From positions 1-64,000 of the forward strand of contig JAURVB010013177.1 of assembly GCA_033002965.1 (NCBI GenBank): a stretch of DNA of 64,000 bases, read 5' to 3'. Under the pieces are notes generated by a model, which was not told where the DNA came from, made no database searches, and saw only the letters and a program-made list of their open reading frames with translations. The position numbers were made by a program, and so were the translations under genes. Below are positions 23,365 through 35,906 of the stretch, piece by piece. The stretch is from Piper betle (lineage: Eukaryota; Streptophyta; Magnoliopsida; Piperales; Piperaceae). Numbering within the stretch: position 1 is the stretch's first letter; each line of letters starts with the position of its first letter.

Positions 23365-26300
23365 GCGGTCATTTAGAGGGGGGCCTAGCATATATTGAAA
23401 TGGTCATGAACAATTACATTGGGGGAAACAATAAGTAGCTTCGTCTCAACGAAGTTGAGAATAGTAATTTAATTTATGCAGCTGAGGAAATGAAGAATGA
23501 CTAAATGTTGAGTTCAGAATGGGCTAACAGGTAGGGAATTGGCTTTGGAACCTATTGTGACGCCGAAGAACAAAACCTAGGGATCATTCAACATTGGTTT
23601 GATTAATATGGCAGAATCTGGGGTGGCATTGACCAAGGGACGGCTTAGATAATGTTGAAAACTTGGAGGATGAAATTGTTTGTTGGAATGTTGAAATAGT
23701 TGTTGAATGAAAATATATTTTTTATCCTATGTTGAATCGGTGAAAGAACTCCAGATTTGGTTCACTTCAGTTTGAAGCTTTAGTTATGAAGGAAGCTCAA
23801 TGTTATAATTGATAATCTTCTCCAAAGTCCAATCTCATACCTCAGTCCGAACATTATGTTGTGGAACTTCTCTTGCAGAGGCCATAAAGATTCCCTACTT
23901 GTCGACATGATATTTATTGCGTAAAATAACAGATTTTGTTCAATCATGAGTTCGTAGTTTGAATATTGTTGTATATTTATTGGGTGAAATCTTTCTTCAA
24001 ACTCATACTCAACTTGCGAGCTGTGTGCGAAAAGATTGCTTTCCATGAATAGAAAATCGCTGTGCCTGATTTATGCCCAGAAAAATGTTGTATTTGATTC
24101 TTAATAAGAATGTCAATCAATAAAGATGGTTGTAAAATTCAATCACGAAAGAGCATAATACCTATGATAGTTATCATTTATACGCAAGGGTGAGTTGTAA
24201 AATTTTTAACATCAATAAATATTTGCGTGTTATCACATCTGTCAAATTCCTCCACCCTCTTCTCTCTTGCACTACTGGTTTCTTCTTCAATGAATGGAAT
24301 TATAAATTGAAGTTGAATGTATCTCAACCCTTAATGTGTTGTGTTAAATCTATTTAAGTAAGATGGGTATGATATCAAATCACACCAAAACAATGCCGAA
24401 TATGAACCTATGTTTTATTGCTTTGAATCAGCTCAAAGAGGCAAACATCAAGCTCTTCAAGGATATTATTAGAAGGAAATTGCTTCTTGTATTTTCATTA
24501 TTTCTATGTAATCATTAAATATCACATCTCGCCATATTTGAAATATAGTAAGTGGATAGATTATAGCTCTACTCCTATTAAAAACCAAGAATGTTGATCA
24601 ACTGCGGCTCATTGATCCTTTTTCACTGTAGTTTCCAAACTGCTCTGGAAACAAAATACCAACTTGCACTCTTGAGTCACAAAGCCACGTTTCAGAGATG
24701 AAGGAACCCTTTGCTCTTCACCCTCCCTCTTATTTAGCTTCTACTTTCTTCCAATCATCAATAGCTTGTTCAAGAATTGGCTCTCCATACATTCATGCAC
24801 TAATATCTTCCAATTGTTTACTTCAATCAGTTAACAACCTAAGATGCAAAAAATAAACAGACAAATAAATTTCTTCACTATATAACGAGCTAAAAATGCT
24901 GTCAAACTTATAATAAAAAAATTACACTAATGCTCAAGCAACATAAAAAATCGGAAGCAAGGCACAACTATGTATCTATCTGGGGAATGAAATTAATGAA
25001 CAGAAATGTGAAAGAAATCAGATCTTTCAATCAATTAACAACCAAAAATGCATTATAAATACCCAGTATAAGAAAATTATCAGTCCTCGACAACTAAGAG
25101 AAGAAGCAGCAGCATTGGAGCCATGCCCGGCCCTTTGAAAAATTTTTTACGACCCCCCTTACAACGAGCTCCTGGTGAGCTTCCGAATGAGAAAGGAATG
25201 ATTTCTTTCATTCTCTCACCTCTCTCTATCTTCTCTGATAAAATGGAATGAAGGGGCTCATGGCAAGGAGGCTCATAAAAGATCTTCTCCGGCCCTTTTT
25301 TGCAGAGAAAAGCGCGGGAAGGTGGAATTGGGTCTCCCATGAAAAATATAGGCAATTGTGGACACGTCTGCAGACAATTTATCAAATTCAAAATTTAAAT
25401 AGTTTCCTTTTGTCTTATATTACTTTTTAAGTATGAATATATTCATTTGCTTTATATAAATTAAAAGATTATTATTTTGAATAATGTGACTGACTAAATT
25501 GTAGATGGACACAATTTTTATATAAATCATAAGTGTGTAATAAGAAATAGAAGCATTTTTTGACTTAAGATTTTTGTAATATTTTCAAATAGGAATTTTT
25601 TGTATAATTAAGAATATTTTGTTGATTTACCAATTATGTTAAAAATTTTACGTGCATAGTGAAAGAGAAGGGGTGTGTCTTGGGGTTAGTATATAAAAAT
25701 TTGAAAATATATATATTAGATCCATTTAAAACAAATTAATAAATTTTTATTTATGTAAAATACATCCCTTCCTATTTATTTTTGAGTTTAAATTTTTTTT
25801 AATTTATGTTAATTTTATGATTCATATTAGTTTATGTCCCCATTTTCAAAAAATTTTACAAGCATAAACACAGTCAAACGGTCATATACAAAAATCTTCG
25901 CCATTTATAATTACATATATCGTTGAAATTAGAACCATTTTTATCAATGTAATCATAAATGGTTGAGAAGGGTGTCCTCTAGAGTGAAAGCACCTTTATA
26001 CTACCTTTTGCCTCATGAGTTTAAAGTAAATTGATGGTATAAATAATATTTTATTATTAATATACTGTGAATCAGATTAAGTGAATTTCAATCATTAGTG
26101 ATTTTTAGTATAAATCTACAGATTGTACATATTGGTGAGTTAAGTTACAATTTCATGTGCATTTACTCTTTTTTTACCAGTGTATTAGAGTTTACATGAC
26201 ATATTTATATAAGTGAAATAGTAAATTTCAAATGTATAATAATGTGCACTTATATAATTAATTAAAAATATATGCATCTAAATTAGCCAAAAATATGCAC

Positions 26301-26861
26301 ATATAAAATTAACTAAAAACATGTACATATGATCACAAACCCACCGTGGTGCATCTAGTGCAAAAAAATAAAAACATTGATAAATAAAACAAATAAACAC
26401 AAAAAATAATTTTGATAATGATCATAATATAATGTAATGGGGAAATAACTTTGTTCAAAGACGATCTCATTAACATGTTAGTATGCATTCATCGGCCTGA
26501 TTCATGGTCCTCTTAAGTTTTTTATTTTATTTTTAATTTATTTTATTTTGTTTGGCAGATGCCATTTTAAATAGATGGCACAACCACTATGACAAAATTT
26601 GGAGAGAACCAAAGAATCCCATGTTGTCCACTTATATTACAATTTACAACAACAAGAAAAACCATATGCAAATAAAGAAATCTTTTTTCCCTGGACTATT
26701 TTTCAAGATAAGAAGAAAAAAGAAAAAAATAGATATTGAAATTGTAGTTAATTGTTTAAAATGTGTTACTTCGGTAACACACCTTCAAAATATTTTCTCC
26801 TGCATCAGCACTTATTTTGTGCTCATGTAACCACGTCTTCGTCATGGTTATCGACCTATTG
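23365..26861. other. Intergenic spacer
   Basis: This covers the 3' UTR of the CRM gene and about 3 kb of AT-rich DNA. A purine/pyrimidine-biased block at about 25080-25400 encodes an open minus-strand frame with no family resemblance. At 24730-24790 (minus) a short peptide ending KKVEAK could be a gene fragment, but it is too short to call. No RNA gene, LTR pair or inverted-repeat element is visible. Confidence 0.45.
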
Positions 26862-29749
26862 CTAGCTTTCTTTGTTCACATTGCTTTCACTTTTCGGTGC
26901 CAAACCCATTTCTTTCATCTGGTCTTCAACTGAAACAAGACCTGTTTGAGCAAGAAAACTGCAAAATAACGATATAAGTTACAATCATCAAGACTACCCA
27001 GAAATGAAAATAGCTCTTTTTGCCGCTTACTTAAGCACTTAGAAATTTGTCTTAACATTAATTAAGTAAGAGCACAGGGAATGCACAAAACAGAATCAAT
27101 TGACGGAACAAAAATCATGTACCAGTTGAATATGCAAATAATGTCATACCCATCAACAGACATGATGTTGCATCAAGCGACATGGTAAACGTTCTGCATA
27201 AAAAATGTTCCAAACAACACAAAGGAAATGCCTAGAACCTTTAACATCTCAGTTTTCTTGGCATTGTACATAGAATAACACGTTTAAGTTATTAAGATCA
27301 TCATCAAGACATGATTTTGAGAGGCTTTATAATCAAAGTCATTTTCTAACTGGACATTTCTTCACCGTCAGGCATCAGCAAGATACATTATTTCAAAGTG
27401 GTAAAAAACCACTAATAAAAAGCTAAGTTACATATATTCATACTTTACACAAATATCTTCATCCTATACTCATGTCAAGTACATAGTAAACCTTAAGCTC
27501 TTGGACCAAAAGCAAGAAACTTCATGATGCGGCACAAGTTTGCAAGGCCTTGTAAGTGTTGGAAGCCAGAACAAGAAAGAAAGTGGCCCCAATATTTAAT
27601 ATTACTGATATAAAATGTCAAGGAAGCTAAACAGGGAGTAGAAAATAAATCTAACAAGCACTGTAATCTCAATGGAATGAAAATTTGTATACATATTGAA
27701 AGATAAACAAAGTCAAGGTCTTCAAAAAAGTCATTCCAGCTACCAATTACCAAATGCCAAATTTTAAATGGAAAAGGAAGTGCTAGAAATTAAATCCTTC
27801 TTTTTCCACCTAATCAAAATAAGTCAAAATAAGAGGTCAGGAACGTAGACCCTGTTTTGGGATCCATATAATTATCAATGATAAAGTTTGATGGCCAGAT
27901 ACCCTTCCTGACAACAACCCTCCTTTATTCAAGCTTGACATTTCTTCAAGACATGCACAAATGAACAATCTTCTACCCTTCTCAGTTTTTTATATGATAA
28001 GATTTTTAATTTGTACAAATGTCTTAAACGAATACCAAATAGTTCTACTAGAGAAACAATAAACACTTAATTATAGATTATTTAGAAAGAACTACCAAGA
28101 TAACACTTCTATAGCGTTCATTACTTCAAAGTTACAGAAATGTTGCTTTGTCCAAATGTCTTAAACGAATACCAAATAGTTCTGCTACATAACAATAAAC
28201 ACTTGATTAAAGAACTATTGAGATAACACTTCTATCGCGTTCATTACTATAGTCACAGAAATGATGATTTGTCCAAATGTCTTAAACAAATACCAAGTAG
28301 TACTACTAGATAAACAATAAATACTTAATTAAAGATTATTAAGAAAGGACTACCAAGATAACCATTCTATCGTGTTCATTACTATAGAGTCACAGAAGGG
28401 CCTCAATGCATTTAAATTTTGATGACATACATCAAAATCAAATAGAACAGTTACCACAGAGAACTCATATCTCATTTGACAACGTAAATAATAACAAAAC
28501 AAGAATTATAAGCTGCACATTACTCATTCCGCTGTAAATATTTGGAACTTCCAAATTTTCAAAATCCAAAAAGAGAATATTTGTAGTCAATACAATAACA
28601 TTAGTTACAGTAACAAGCTACACATCTACATGAGAGCTAATATTTGAGGAAAAAAACCCTACAAACTTAACAACTGCAATTCACATGCAGTTGAAACCAG
28701 CTAGTTAACAGAATGAAACTAACACATTAGAACCAAATGCAACTGAAAAAGGAGGATGTCTTTTAAAACGTGCAAGTACGTCAAAAAGAAATACTAACCT
28801 CTGGAGGATTAAAAACAGCACTGCACTTATAACAATAAGAAAAACAACGTGTATTGTCACTGCCAAGTCACCAGCGGAGAAGGCCAGATAAAGCATGGCA
28901 GCCAGACAAACCCCTAAAGTGATAAATGTAATCTTGAGAGTAGACCATGTTGGCCCCTGAAAAACAAATAGGACAACCAATATATAAGTTATTAATTACA
29001 CTTTTTTTTTCTTTTTCACTTTATCTAAAATTTGGCCATTTATAATTGCATAGATCTAAATTTAGGATCCATGCCCCCAATACCCTTTGGGGGCATCAGG
29101 TGGAAAATAAGAAGACTTTATTCCAAAAAAACGTCTGAGACAAGAACCCAAAACTAGGATAAAAATGATTACAAAAATGATACATGAGCATTGGCAGAGT
29201 TATCAGTTCATATTAAATTAAATTTCATACATTAATTCATAGAATTGTGCTATACACACTTCCAGACCCCATTTTTTATGGCTTTTTAAATATTAGGGCT
29301 TGTGCTATATAATGCCCACATAGAGATATGTGAGCTCTCAAAGTAAATCTCTCAAAGTAAATTTTGGCTCTTTCACAAAAAATATGAGGTTAATTAGAGA
29401 CATGGATCCTAGGATACACAGTGATTAAAAATGACCAAGTTTTAGTTGTTGGATGACTTTCCTAACAGTTACCCTTGTCTTTAAACTCAATTAGGACCGG
29501 CAATATAAATGCATGAACATAGTGGAGATAATTAGTTCATATACTACAGTAAACAATAAAATTGGAATAATTAGTTATTACTTCTTACTACACAATAAAA
29601 TTAAAAATCCGTATCAACCAAAGTTAGATTCGTTGAATCGCAATCGTTTACAGGGTGGAAAATATGGGAATTACGTTGACACCTGGAGCCAAAGCCCCCA
29701 AGAGCACGGCCTGTGCAGGTGACAAGCTTTCCCCTCCAGATTTATCCAT
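26862..29749 (-). CDS. Small two-TM membrane protein, PKR1-like (putative V-ATPase assembly factor)
   Basis: Exons in transcription order are 29675-29749, 28799-28956 and 26862-26958, all GT-AG. The lengths 75, 158 and 97 give exactly 110 codons including TAG. The protein runs MDKSGGESLSPAQAVLLGAL, APGVNGPTWSTLK, two hydrophobic helices (about residues 33-50 and 56-77), then SFLAQTGLVSVEDQMKEMGL and a polar tail. The small size, two TM segments near a GPTW motif and the amphipathic tail resemble the fungal/plant PKR1 family, ER proteins that help assemble the V-ATPase membrane sector. That assignment is from memory of the family and is moderate. The ATG at 29749 is chosen because an in-frame TGA lies nine bases upstream; an upstream exon is described separately. 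Confidence 0.7.
28015..28398. repeat. Three-copy tandem repeat, about 120-137 bp unit
   Basis: The phrase aaatgtcttaaacgaatacc starts units at about 28017, 28154 and (with one change) 28275. Each unit continues through aataaacactt, gataacacttctat and gcgttcattact, and the last unit decays near 28398. It lies in the long intron of the PKR1-like gene. Confidence 0.85.
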
Positions 29750-29863
29750 GAATCACAAGATGGGAAGGTGGGTCTGCATCACAAAAATGATATAACTAAA
29801 AAAAAAATTAATCAATGTGTTTGATAAAGATAACAATCATGGCTTGCGATGCAAAGAGCTTGC

Positions 29864-29935
29864 CTGGTTAGAACGTTGGCCGGAAACTCGCCTGGCGCCG
29901 GATGGAAGCGTGGAGCTTTCTTCGACCGAGGGCAT
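29864..29935 (-). other. Possible 5' exon of the PKR1-like gene with a GC donor
   Basis: On the minus strand an ATG at 29935 opens 24 codons (MPSVEESSTLPSGARR, then VSGQRSNQ) ending in AACCAG|gcaagc, a good match to the rare GC-AG donor class. The next acceptor (tgatgcag, just right of 29765) would join it to the exon containing the chosen start, but the downstream frame then meets TGA nine bases before that ATG. So this is either 5' UTR carrying a short upstream frame, or the true N-terminus with an indel nearby. Confidence 0.35.
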
Positions 29936-31539
29936 CGACGGAGTCGCGTCATGTTGTCCCATACGGAAGGGCTAAAATCGTAATACCATTCTTCTGTCGG
30001 ACTCGGATCTAAAACGATTCAAGATCGGATTTTAGATTTCTTGATGGTTCCCGGGCATACACGTGTCACTTCCCAATCTCATAAAATATAAACTGTCTTA
30101 CCAATGTAATCTGTCATCGTTTTTTTGTGTTAAAAATGTAAGTATTTTAAGTAATATTTTAAAAAATATTAATGAAAAAATATATTTTTGATATTTAATA
30201 AAATATTGTATTTATAATTTTGAAATTACGCCCAACCCTATTACCCGATTGACCCAAATATACATCGTCCGATTATAAATCTATTACGATAACCGATATA
30301 ATATTTAAAACCTAGGTAACTTAATTTTATATTATGGGTTTTTTTTTGCCCTTGTCGTATTTTTGCCTTCTCCATACGTGTAGTTAATTATGGTTGTTAT
30401 TATGAAAATTTTGGGATATGATTTTATATTATTATGAATCATAAAAAAGATAAATTATAATTATATGTTTATAATTATACCACAATGAATTAATTTTTTT
30501 ACTTAATAATGCACACTAAATTTAAGATTTCCAATGTTTTTACTTTAGGGTTTTTACATAATTAAGGTTTTTACTTATTTATTTATTTATTTATTGTTAT
30601 TTATTATTAGGTAAAAATCGAAGTATAATTCTACCTGATTGAGAATCATAAAAAAGTGTTCTATTTAAATAATAAAAATTTAAATTTTTTAGTTATTACT
30701 GAGTAGTTAAGTGAGATTATTTTTTATTTTGATGTAAAATTATAATTATTTTTATATAATCATTGTATTCTAATAGCATGTATTTTTTTTGTTAAATTTA
30801 AATATGTATTTAATATTTTTATTAACAATAAATTTATAATATATATATATAAAGAATATAATATATTTTTATTTAAATATTTTATATCAACATCTTTAAA
30901 TATAATATTATTTAAATATTTTATATCAGCAGCTTTCTCGAATTGTGACGTTATATTTTGGAAGTTATTTATTAGATTATTAATGTATAAATTTTATAGA
31001 ATTATATCTCAACCCTCAAAAAGGCTTAAGGCGGTAACCTTCTAAGACTTTCAAACTTAATGCACGGTGATCATACTATATACGAAAACTTTATTAAAAC
31101 TTTAGGCTCTTATACAACCACTTTGAGTCATGAAAGAGGCGACACTTCTCCAAAAGTTGAGATGGTAACTTTACAATTCTGATGATCACTCCGAACTAGA
31201 GAAGATGCGCACCCCCACTACATTTAAGAAGTTGGGCTTTTTTTGGAATACATGATCTAATTCTTGCTCTTAGTTCCAACTTTGAGTTAGATAATTTATT
31301 CTTATGATTATATGATAATAAACTTAAGATGAGTAAAGGTAAGGGTCGTGGTTACCTATTCCATATACCTACAAACAGAATTTAAATACACAATGCACTA
31401 TTAAGTGCCAGAGCGTCATACCCTAACACTTGGTATTTACGTGGACCTTCACAGGGCATAAACCGTATGCTCTTCCATTCACATTTCTTCAACACACAAA
31501 CAATTGCAACCAAATAAGTCTAGTGTACTTGATATGCTC
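29936..31539. other. AT-rich spacer
   Basis: The first 200 bases are presumably the promoter of the minus-strand PKR1-like gene. The rest is strongly AT-rich with short TA and TTTA runs. I see no gene or defined element. Confidence 0.5.
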
Positions 31540-31783
31540 TTCATCATTTTGACTCGAATCAAGATCAATACAAATCGAAATTAACTCTAGGCCTAAAATT
31601 GACTCTATGAAAGAAAATTAAGGTGAGAAAGATAAATGAGCCTCAAATTAAATGAAGATCTAAGACCCGTACTCATGTTTGAAAGCTGGTCTGACTTGAA
31701 CCGACTCGAATTGATTCGAGACTAACTTGAACCAGGAAGGGCAATAAGCGGGTAAAATTCAAGCCCAAAGCTAGGGTTTTACA
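31540..31783 (-). mobile_element. Truncated long-LTR (family A) fragment
   Basis: Read on the minus strand it starts TGTAAAACCCTAG at 31783 and continues with tacccgcttattgcccttcc and a tagagtcaattttaggc-like stretch. Both are shared with the LTR that begins at 43675 (tacccacttattgccttgcc and tagagtctcatttaggc). It fades into unrelated AT-rich DNA near 31540, so only the LTR 5' part survives. Confidence 0.65.
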
Positions 31784-32592
31784 GTAACATAGGCTAGTGC
31801 AATGGTTTTGGCACGGTGCCCTTGTGCCGGGAGTTCCTACCTTTTCTATAAAAGAGCTACTTCTCCCTCATTTTTACCCTTTACTCCCTTCTTCTCCGTC
31901 CATTCCCTTGCTCCTTTGCCTCTTCCTTCTCCACCCTTTCCCTACCTCCTCTAACCTTTTCAAGCTTGGCCAAGATCTTAGAGTGGTAGGTTTTAAGGTT
32001 AGATGCCCTAAGAGACATCCTCTATGGACTTACTGAGGTAAATGTCTCACCTTTACCCCTTTTCTCCATATTTGTATTAAACAAAAACTTATCTTCACCT
32101 ACCCAAATTCACTTCGCCCTTCAAAATCAAAACACACTCCCATGTTCATGTGGGGGTGTATATATCAGATAGAAAGAGGGAAAGAGGGAGGAGTACTCTT
32201 TTCCAGCTTAAGAAAAAGGTGAAGTTTGGCAAATAATTGGCACATTCCTCTCACCTTCCTTATCTCCCACTCAATGTTTAATGAAGCCATCTGCCCTGCA
32301 ATCTTATCAGTGAACGGATAACTAAGCTTGAGGAGGGCTCTTTCACTTCCCCCTCAATACTTGATAGACCTTTGGCGATGAGAGTTTTTTGTGCCTTATC
32401 CTACAACTCCATGTTACAACCCCCCTCACCTGTCCCCTAATGACCCAATACCCCAAAATACCTTAACACCTGCTTTCTTGGTATCAACTTGTTCACAAAA
32501 ATTTTCCCGCTCATTAAATACTCTCTCTCTCCTCCACATTCTCCTTCACCACTACAACCTCTGCCTCTCTAATTGTTATAACCATTGCAAGC
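31784..32592. other. Spacer upstream of the glycosylase pseudogene
   Basis: Pyrimidine-rich DNA (about 31850-31960 and 32380-32560) with no supported coding region. It probably includes the old promoter and leader of the pseudogene that starts at 32593. Confidence 0.4.
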
Positions 32593-32701
32593 ATGTGTAC
32601 TTCCAAGGTCAAGGCACCTCAAATCAGTGGAAGGGCAGTGTTATAGCCTGCTGCTGGGAACAGACTGCACAACCCTCCTTCCCTCAAGAAGAAGCCTCTT
32701 C

Positions 32702-34039
32702 TGTTAGGATTTTAACAACCAAAATCCCCAAACACCATGTTGTGTGTGTTTTGACAAGGCAAACCAATACAGGATAAAAGATATATGACACACAAATTTA
32801 AAGTGGAAACTTTCAAATTGAAATAAAACCACAACCAAAAAATATGAGATGAATAAAATTACTCCCAATTACAAATCATAGACAAAAGGTAGAGAAGGAT
32901 AAGAAATAAAGTACAGTTGGTATTGTTGAAGAACCCAAACTCATGTCTTCTCCTCACAATGAACAATTCCTCTTTCTTCTCTCACATGCACCGCCAATGG
33001 TGCACCGCCAATGGTGCACCGCCAATGGTGCACCGCCAATGGTGCACCGCCAATGGTGCACCGCCAATGGTGCACCCTGTCTCACAGTGCACCGCCAATG
33101 GTGCACCATGCTCACAGGCATCCCAGCGCTACCATGCTCTGGCGGTGCACCGCCAATGGTGCACCGGAGAGGCTCTCCAGCGCTACCATGCTTTGGCGGT
33201 GCACCGCCAATGGTGCACCATGCCGCACAGGCATCGCCAATGCTGACCCTGGCCTCGACGGTGCACCGCCAATGGTGCACCCTGCGGCACAGGCTCCGCC
33301 AATGCTCTCCCGGCTTTGGCAGTGCACCGCCAATGGTGCACCATGAGGCTCTCCCATGCTCTCCCAGGACTCTGGCGGTGCACCGCCAATGGTGCACCCT
33401 GCCTCACATGCACCGCCAATGGTGCACCCATGTCTCACAGTTCACCGCCAATGGTGCACCGCGAGTGGCTCTCAGCTCTCACAGACAATGGCGACACTGC
33501 CAATGGTAACACACACTCCAATAAGCTCTCCTAACTCTAACCAGCACTTCAATAACACACACTCCAATAACTTCTAACATGAGAACACACTCCAATTAGG
33601 AATAACCGCAACTTCTAACTGGAACACACTCCAATTAGGAATACCAACCGCTGAAACACACTCCAATTAGGACCGATACACACATCGGACAAAGTAAGTA
33701 CACCATGAGGAGAGGCTACCATGAGGAGAGGCTGTCCCAGGCTACCATAGGAGAGCTCCCTCCATAGAGAGAGAGAGCCTCACTGTAAAACCATCACAGT
33801 GAAGCACATAATGATACACTCAGTTCTGTTGTACTCTCTCCTATTCTATTCTTTCACAATACAACTATATATAGGAAAAGAAAACCAGCCTCGTAAATAC
33901 CAAGAGCCAAAATACTAAATACTCATCGTCTTCAGTAATTCTTCTCGAATTCCTCGTACCTCTTGGAATAACTTCATGTCTTTACGATTCCCCATGTCAT
34001 TATATATCTTCTCACATCGTATGACGAGGGACCCCAACA
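32702..34039 (-). mobile_element. Solo LTR carrying a minisatellite
   Basis: On the minus strand it starts TGTTGGGGTCCC at 34039 and ends atcctaaca at 32702. A perfect 5-bp target duplication (tcttc at 32697-32701 and 34040-34044) flanks it and no internal region is left, so it is a solo LTR. Its first 200 bases match the LTR at 16045-16551 in the other orientation (for example tacgaggctggtttt and aatatttagtattgtggctctt-like words). It is about 830 bp longer than that copy, largely because of the minisatellite and a cctaattggagtgtgtt repeat. Confidence 0.9.
32988..33462. repeat. Palindromic 14-bp minisatellite GCACCGCCAATGGT
   Basis: Six perfect tandem copies of the 14-mer occupy 32988-33071. 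Eight or so further copies are spread to about 33462, separated by 15-50 bp spacers such as catgctctggcg and ctcacaggca. Each junction makes the palindrome GGTGCACC, and several spacers add ggcg before it to give the longer perfect palindrome GGCGGTGCACCGCC. It lies inside the solo LTR. The long open frames on both strands here are by-products of the repeat. Confidence 0.95.
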
Positions 34040-35906
34040 TCTTCCTCCCAATATTCATGCCCCTCCTTCCAAACCTTCTATGGCCCCAGACAAGCTCTCC
34101 CCACCCATCTCGCCCAAGCTCATTGAACCTGCAGCATTTGGGATTAATAGGAGCAATGATCCCAATGGCCTTAACTCCAGCATTGACAAGTCTGTTACCT
34201 CAAGATCAAATCCCATCAAGGCCACTACATTGGTTGGGAAGCTATGAGTCTGTGGTTGATTTGTCCGCTCTAATAGTCCATGCCCCCGTGGCCATAGCAG
34301 CAGCTAGGACAAGTTGCAAGCTCAGTGACAGATGAAAATTGCCCATTGTGGAAGAACAGCAGCTAGGCTGCAAGAGATGGGTGCTTCTTGGGATGATGCT
34401 TCTGCAAATGCTAATAATGCACAAGAGGAGAAGAGATGCAGTTTCATTACAGCCAATTCTGGTGCATATATTTGATTGATCTCAAACATAAAATTATATT
34501 TTTTGTTTGCCTCTTAGTTTTGAATAAATTCGGTAGTGTTTATTTCTTTTATTAATGGACAGATCCACTCGATGTTGCTTACCATGATGAGGAATGGGGA
34601 GTGCCTGTTCATGATGACAAGTGAGTTTGCATTTGCAATTTCCTTTCATCCATCATTCCATCTGTTTTTATTAATTCCCATATTGAAGAGTTAAAAGGCT
34701 AATGAACTTCTTGATGTAGCAGGACGTTGTTTGACTTATTGTTATAATCATCAGCTCAAGTTGGCTCTGATTGGACATCAATTTTGAGGAAGAGAACTGA
34801 TTTAAGGCAATGAAGTGAATAAATTACTTCCATAGAACAAACATGAAACTTAGTAGTTATTCTTTAATTCCTCTGTTCTCAAGAACAGGGATACACTTTG
34901 TTAGCTAACAATGAGAGATTGCCGTTTCCAGGGTGGCTTTTTCAGACTTTGATGTGGATATTGTTGCTATCTTCAATGAGAAACAAATAACAACCATTAT
35001 TATAGTTTATGAATTGGATTCGAGCATGATCCGAGCTGCAGTAGATAATGCCACAAGAATTCTACAGGTTGGTTCCCCATTTTTCTTCTCACTCTCCTGA
35101 CTCAAATTCTATACAACCTGATATCTAAGTAGTAGATGAAGTGAATTTTATGTGGAAATGAGAAAACTATCAGAAATGGAATGAAAATAACAATGACATT
35201 TTTTTCTCTTGATGTTAAATTCTGCTTTTTTGCTCAAATTATACATTTTTTATCTTGTAAAAAGTTGGATGAATATCTTAAAGGAACACCTGCTAAATGA
35301 TAAGAAAAACAGTAGTTCTTCTAAATTTTGTTTTCTGAAAGCATGGATATTTTTTGAACTTATTCAAAGCCTAAAAGTACTTTATGAGACTGCCCCAATA
35401 CATTGTGCTGCTCCAATTCAGAGCCAACAGTTGAGGGGACCTGACCTTAATAAACATTGCCCAGCCCTAGCTCGGATTCTCCTTTCCATTGCTATGTTAT
35501 GATTGGCATGTTTAAGGTCCCTTACCAAGAGTCTTTGGTGGTCCAATGCTCCATGTTCTCTCTTTCCACATTTTTAATAATTCAATTACTGATTTGCTGT
35601 CACCAACTTGTGGTTACAGATTAGGCAGAATTTTGCGTCATTTGAAGCACACTTTGTGGCTTTGTGAACTTCAAACCCATCAAAACCCAGTACAAATCAT
35701 GCCAGAAAATACCGGCCAAAACGTCTAAATCGAAGGTGATGACCAAGGACATGGTGAGGCGAGGCTTCCGGCGAGTCAGGCCGATTGTGGTGCACTCCTT
35801 CATGCAGGCCGCCGGCCCCAGAAATAACCAACTCGTCGGCTGCCCCCATCACCATGGATGTGCCTCAATGGCCTCTTATGTCAAGGAATATGGAGCTCAA
35901 AGATGA

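Larger units (their letters stand above)
32593..35906 (+). pseudogene. DNA-3-methyladenine glycosylase I-type (plant) pseudogene
   Basis: The functional family removes alkylated adenine in base-excision repair. Remnants in order: exon 1 from ATG 32593 (MCTSKVK), split by a solo LTR at 32702-34039 and resuming at 34045 through PPISPKL, RSNDPNGLNSSIDK and SVVDLSALIVHAP; then KIAHCGRTAARLQEMGASW up to a donor near 34464; an exon with VAYHDEEWGVPVHDDK (about 34562-34620); TLFDLLL-stop-SSAQVGSDWTSILRKR (about 34724-34800); VAFSDFDVDIVAIFNEKQ to ILQ (about 34932-35068); and KTSKSKVMTKDMVRRGF to the end at 35906. Lesions include TAG in exon 1, a frameshift and TGA near 34245, TAA at about 34745, loss of the donor near 34810 and a frameshift near 35660. 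It is clearly dead. The residue order matches the plant TAG-like family. Confidence 0.88.

Noticed and set aside
24720..24800. Minus-strand peptide MYGEPILEQAIDDWKKVEAK
   Set aside because: Twenty codons only, with no supporting splice site or neighbouring exon.
26552..26830. 92-codon frame MADAILNRWHNHYDK
   Set aside because: No recognisable motif, runs into Lys/Ile-rich AT sequence, and lies next to the 3' end of a supported gene on the other strand.
32917..33462. CRISPR-like regular repeats
   Set aside because: The repeats are 14 bp, tandem or irregularly spaced, in plant nuclear DNA inside an LTR; spacers are themselves related.
32917..33577. Open frames of up to 188 codons on both strands with PPMVHRQWC-type repeats
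   Set aside because: They are translations of the 14-bp minisatellite, which keeps several frames open by its period alone.
35209..35502. 97-codon frame in the glycosylase region
   Set aside because: It falls in a former intron between two recognised exon remnants and has no family match.
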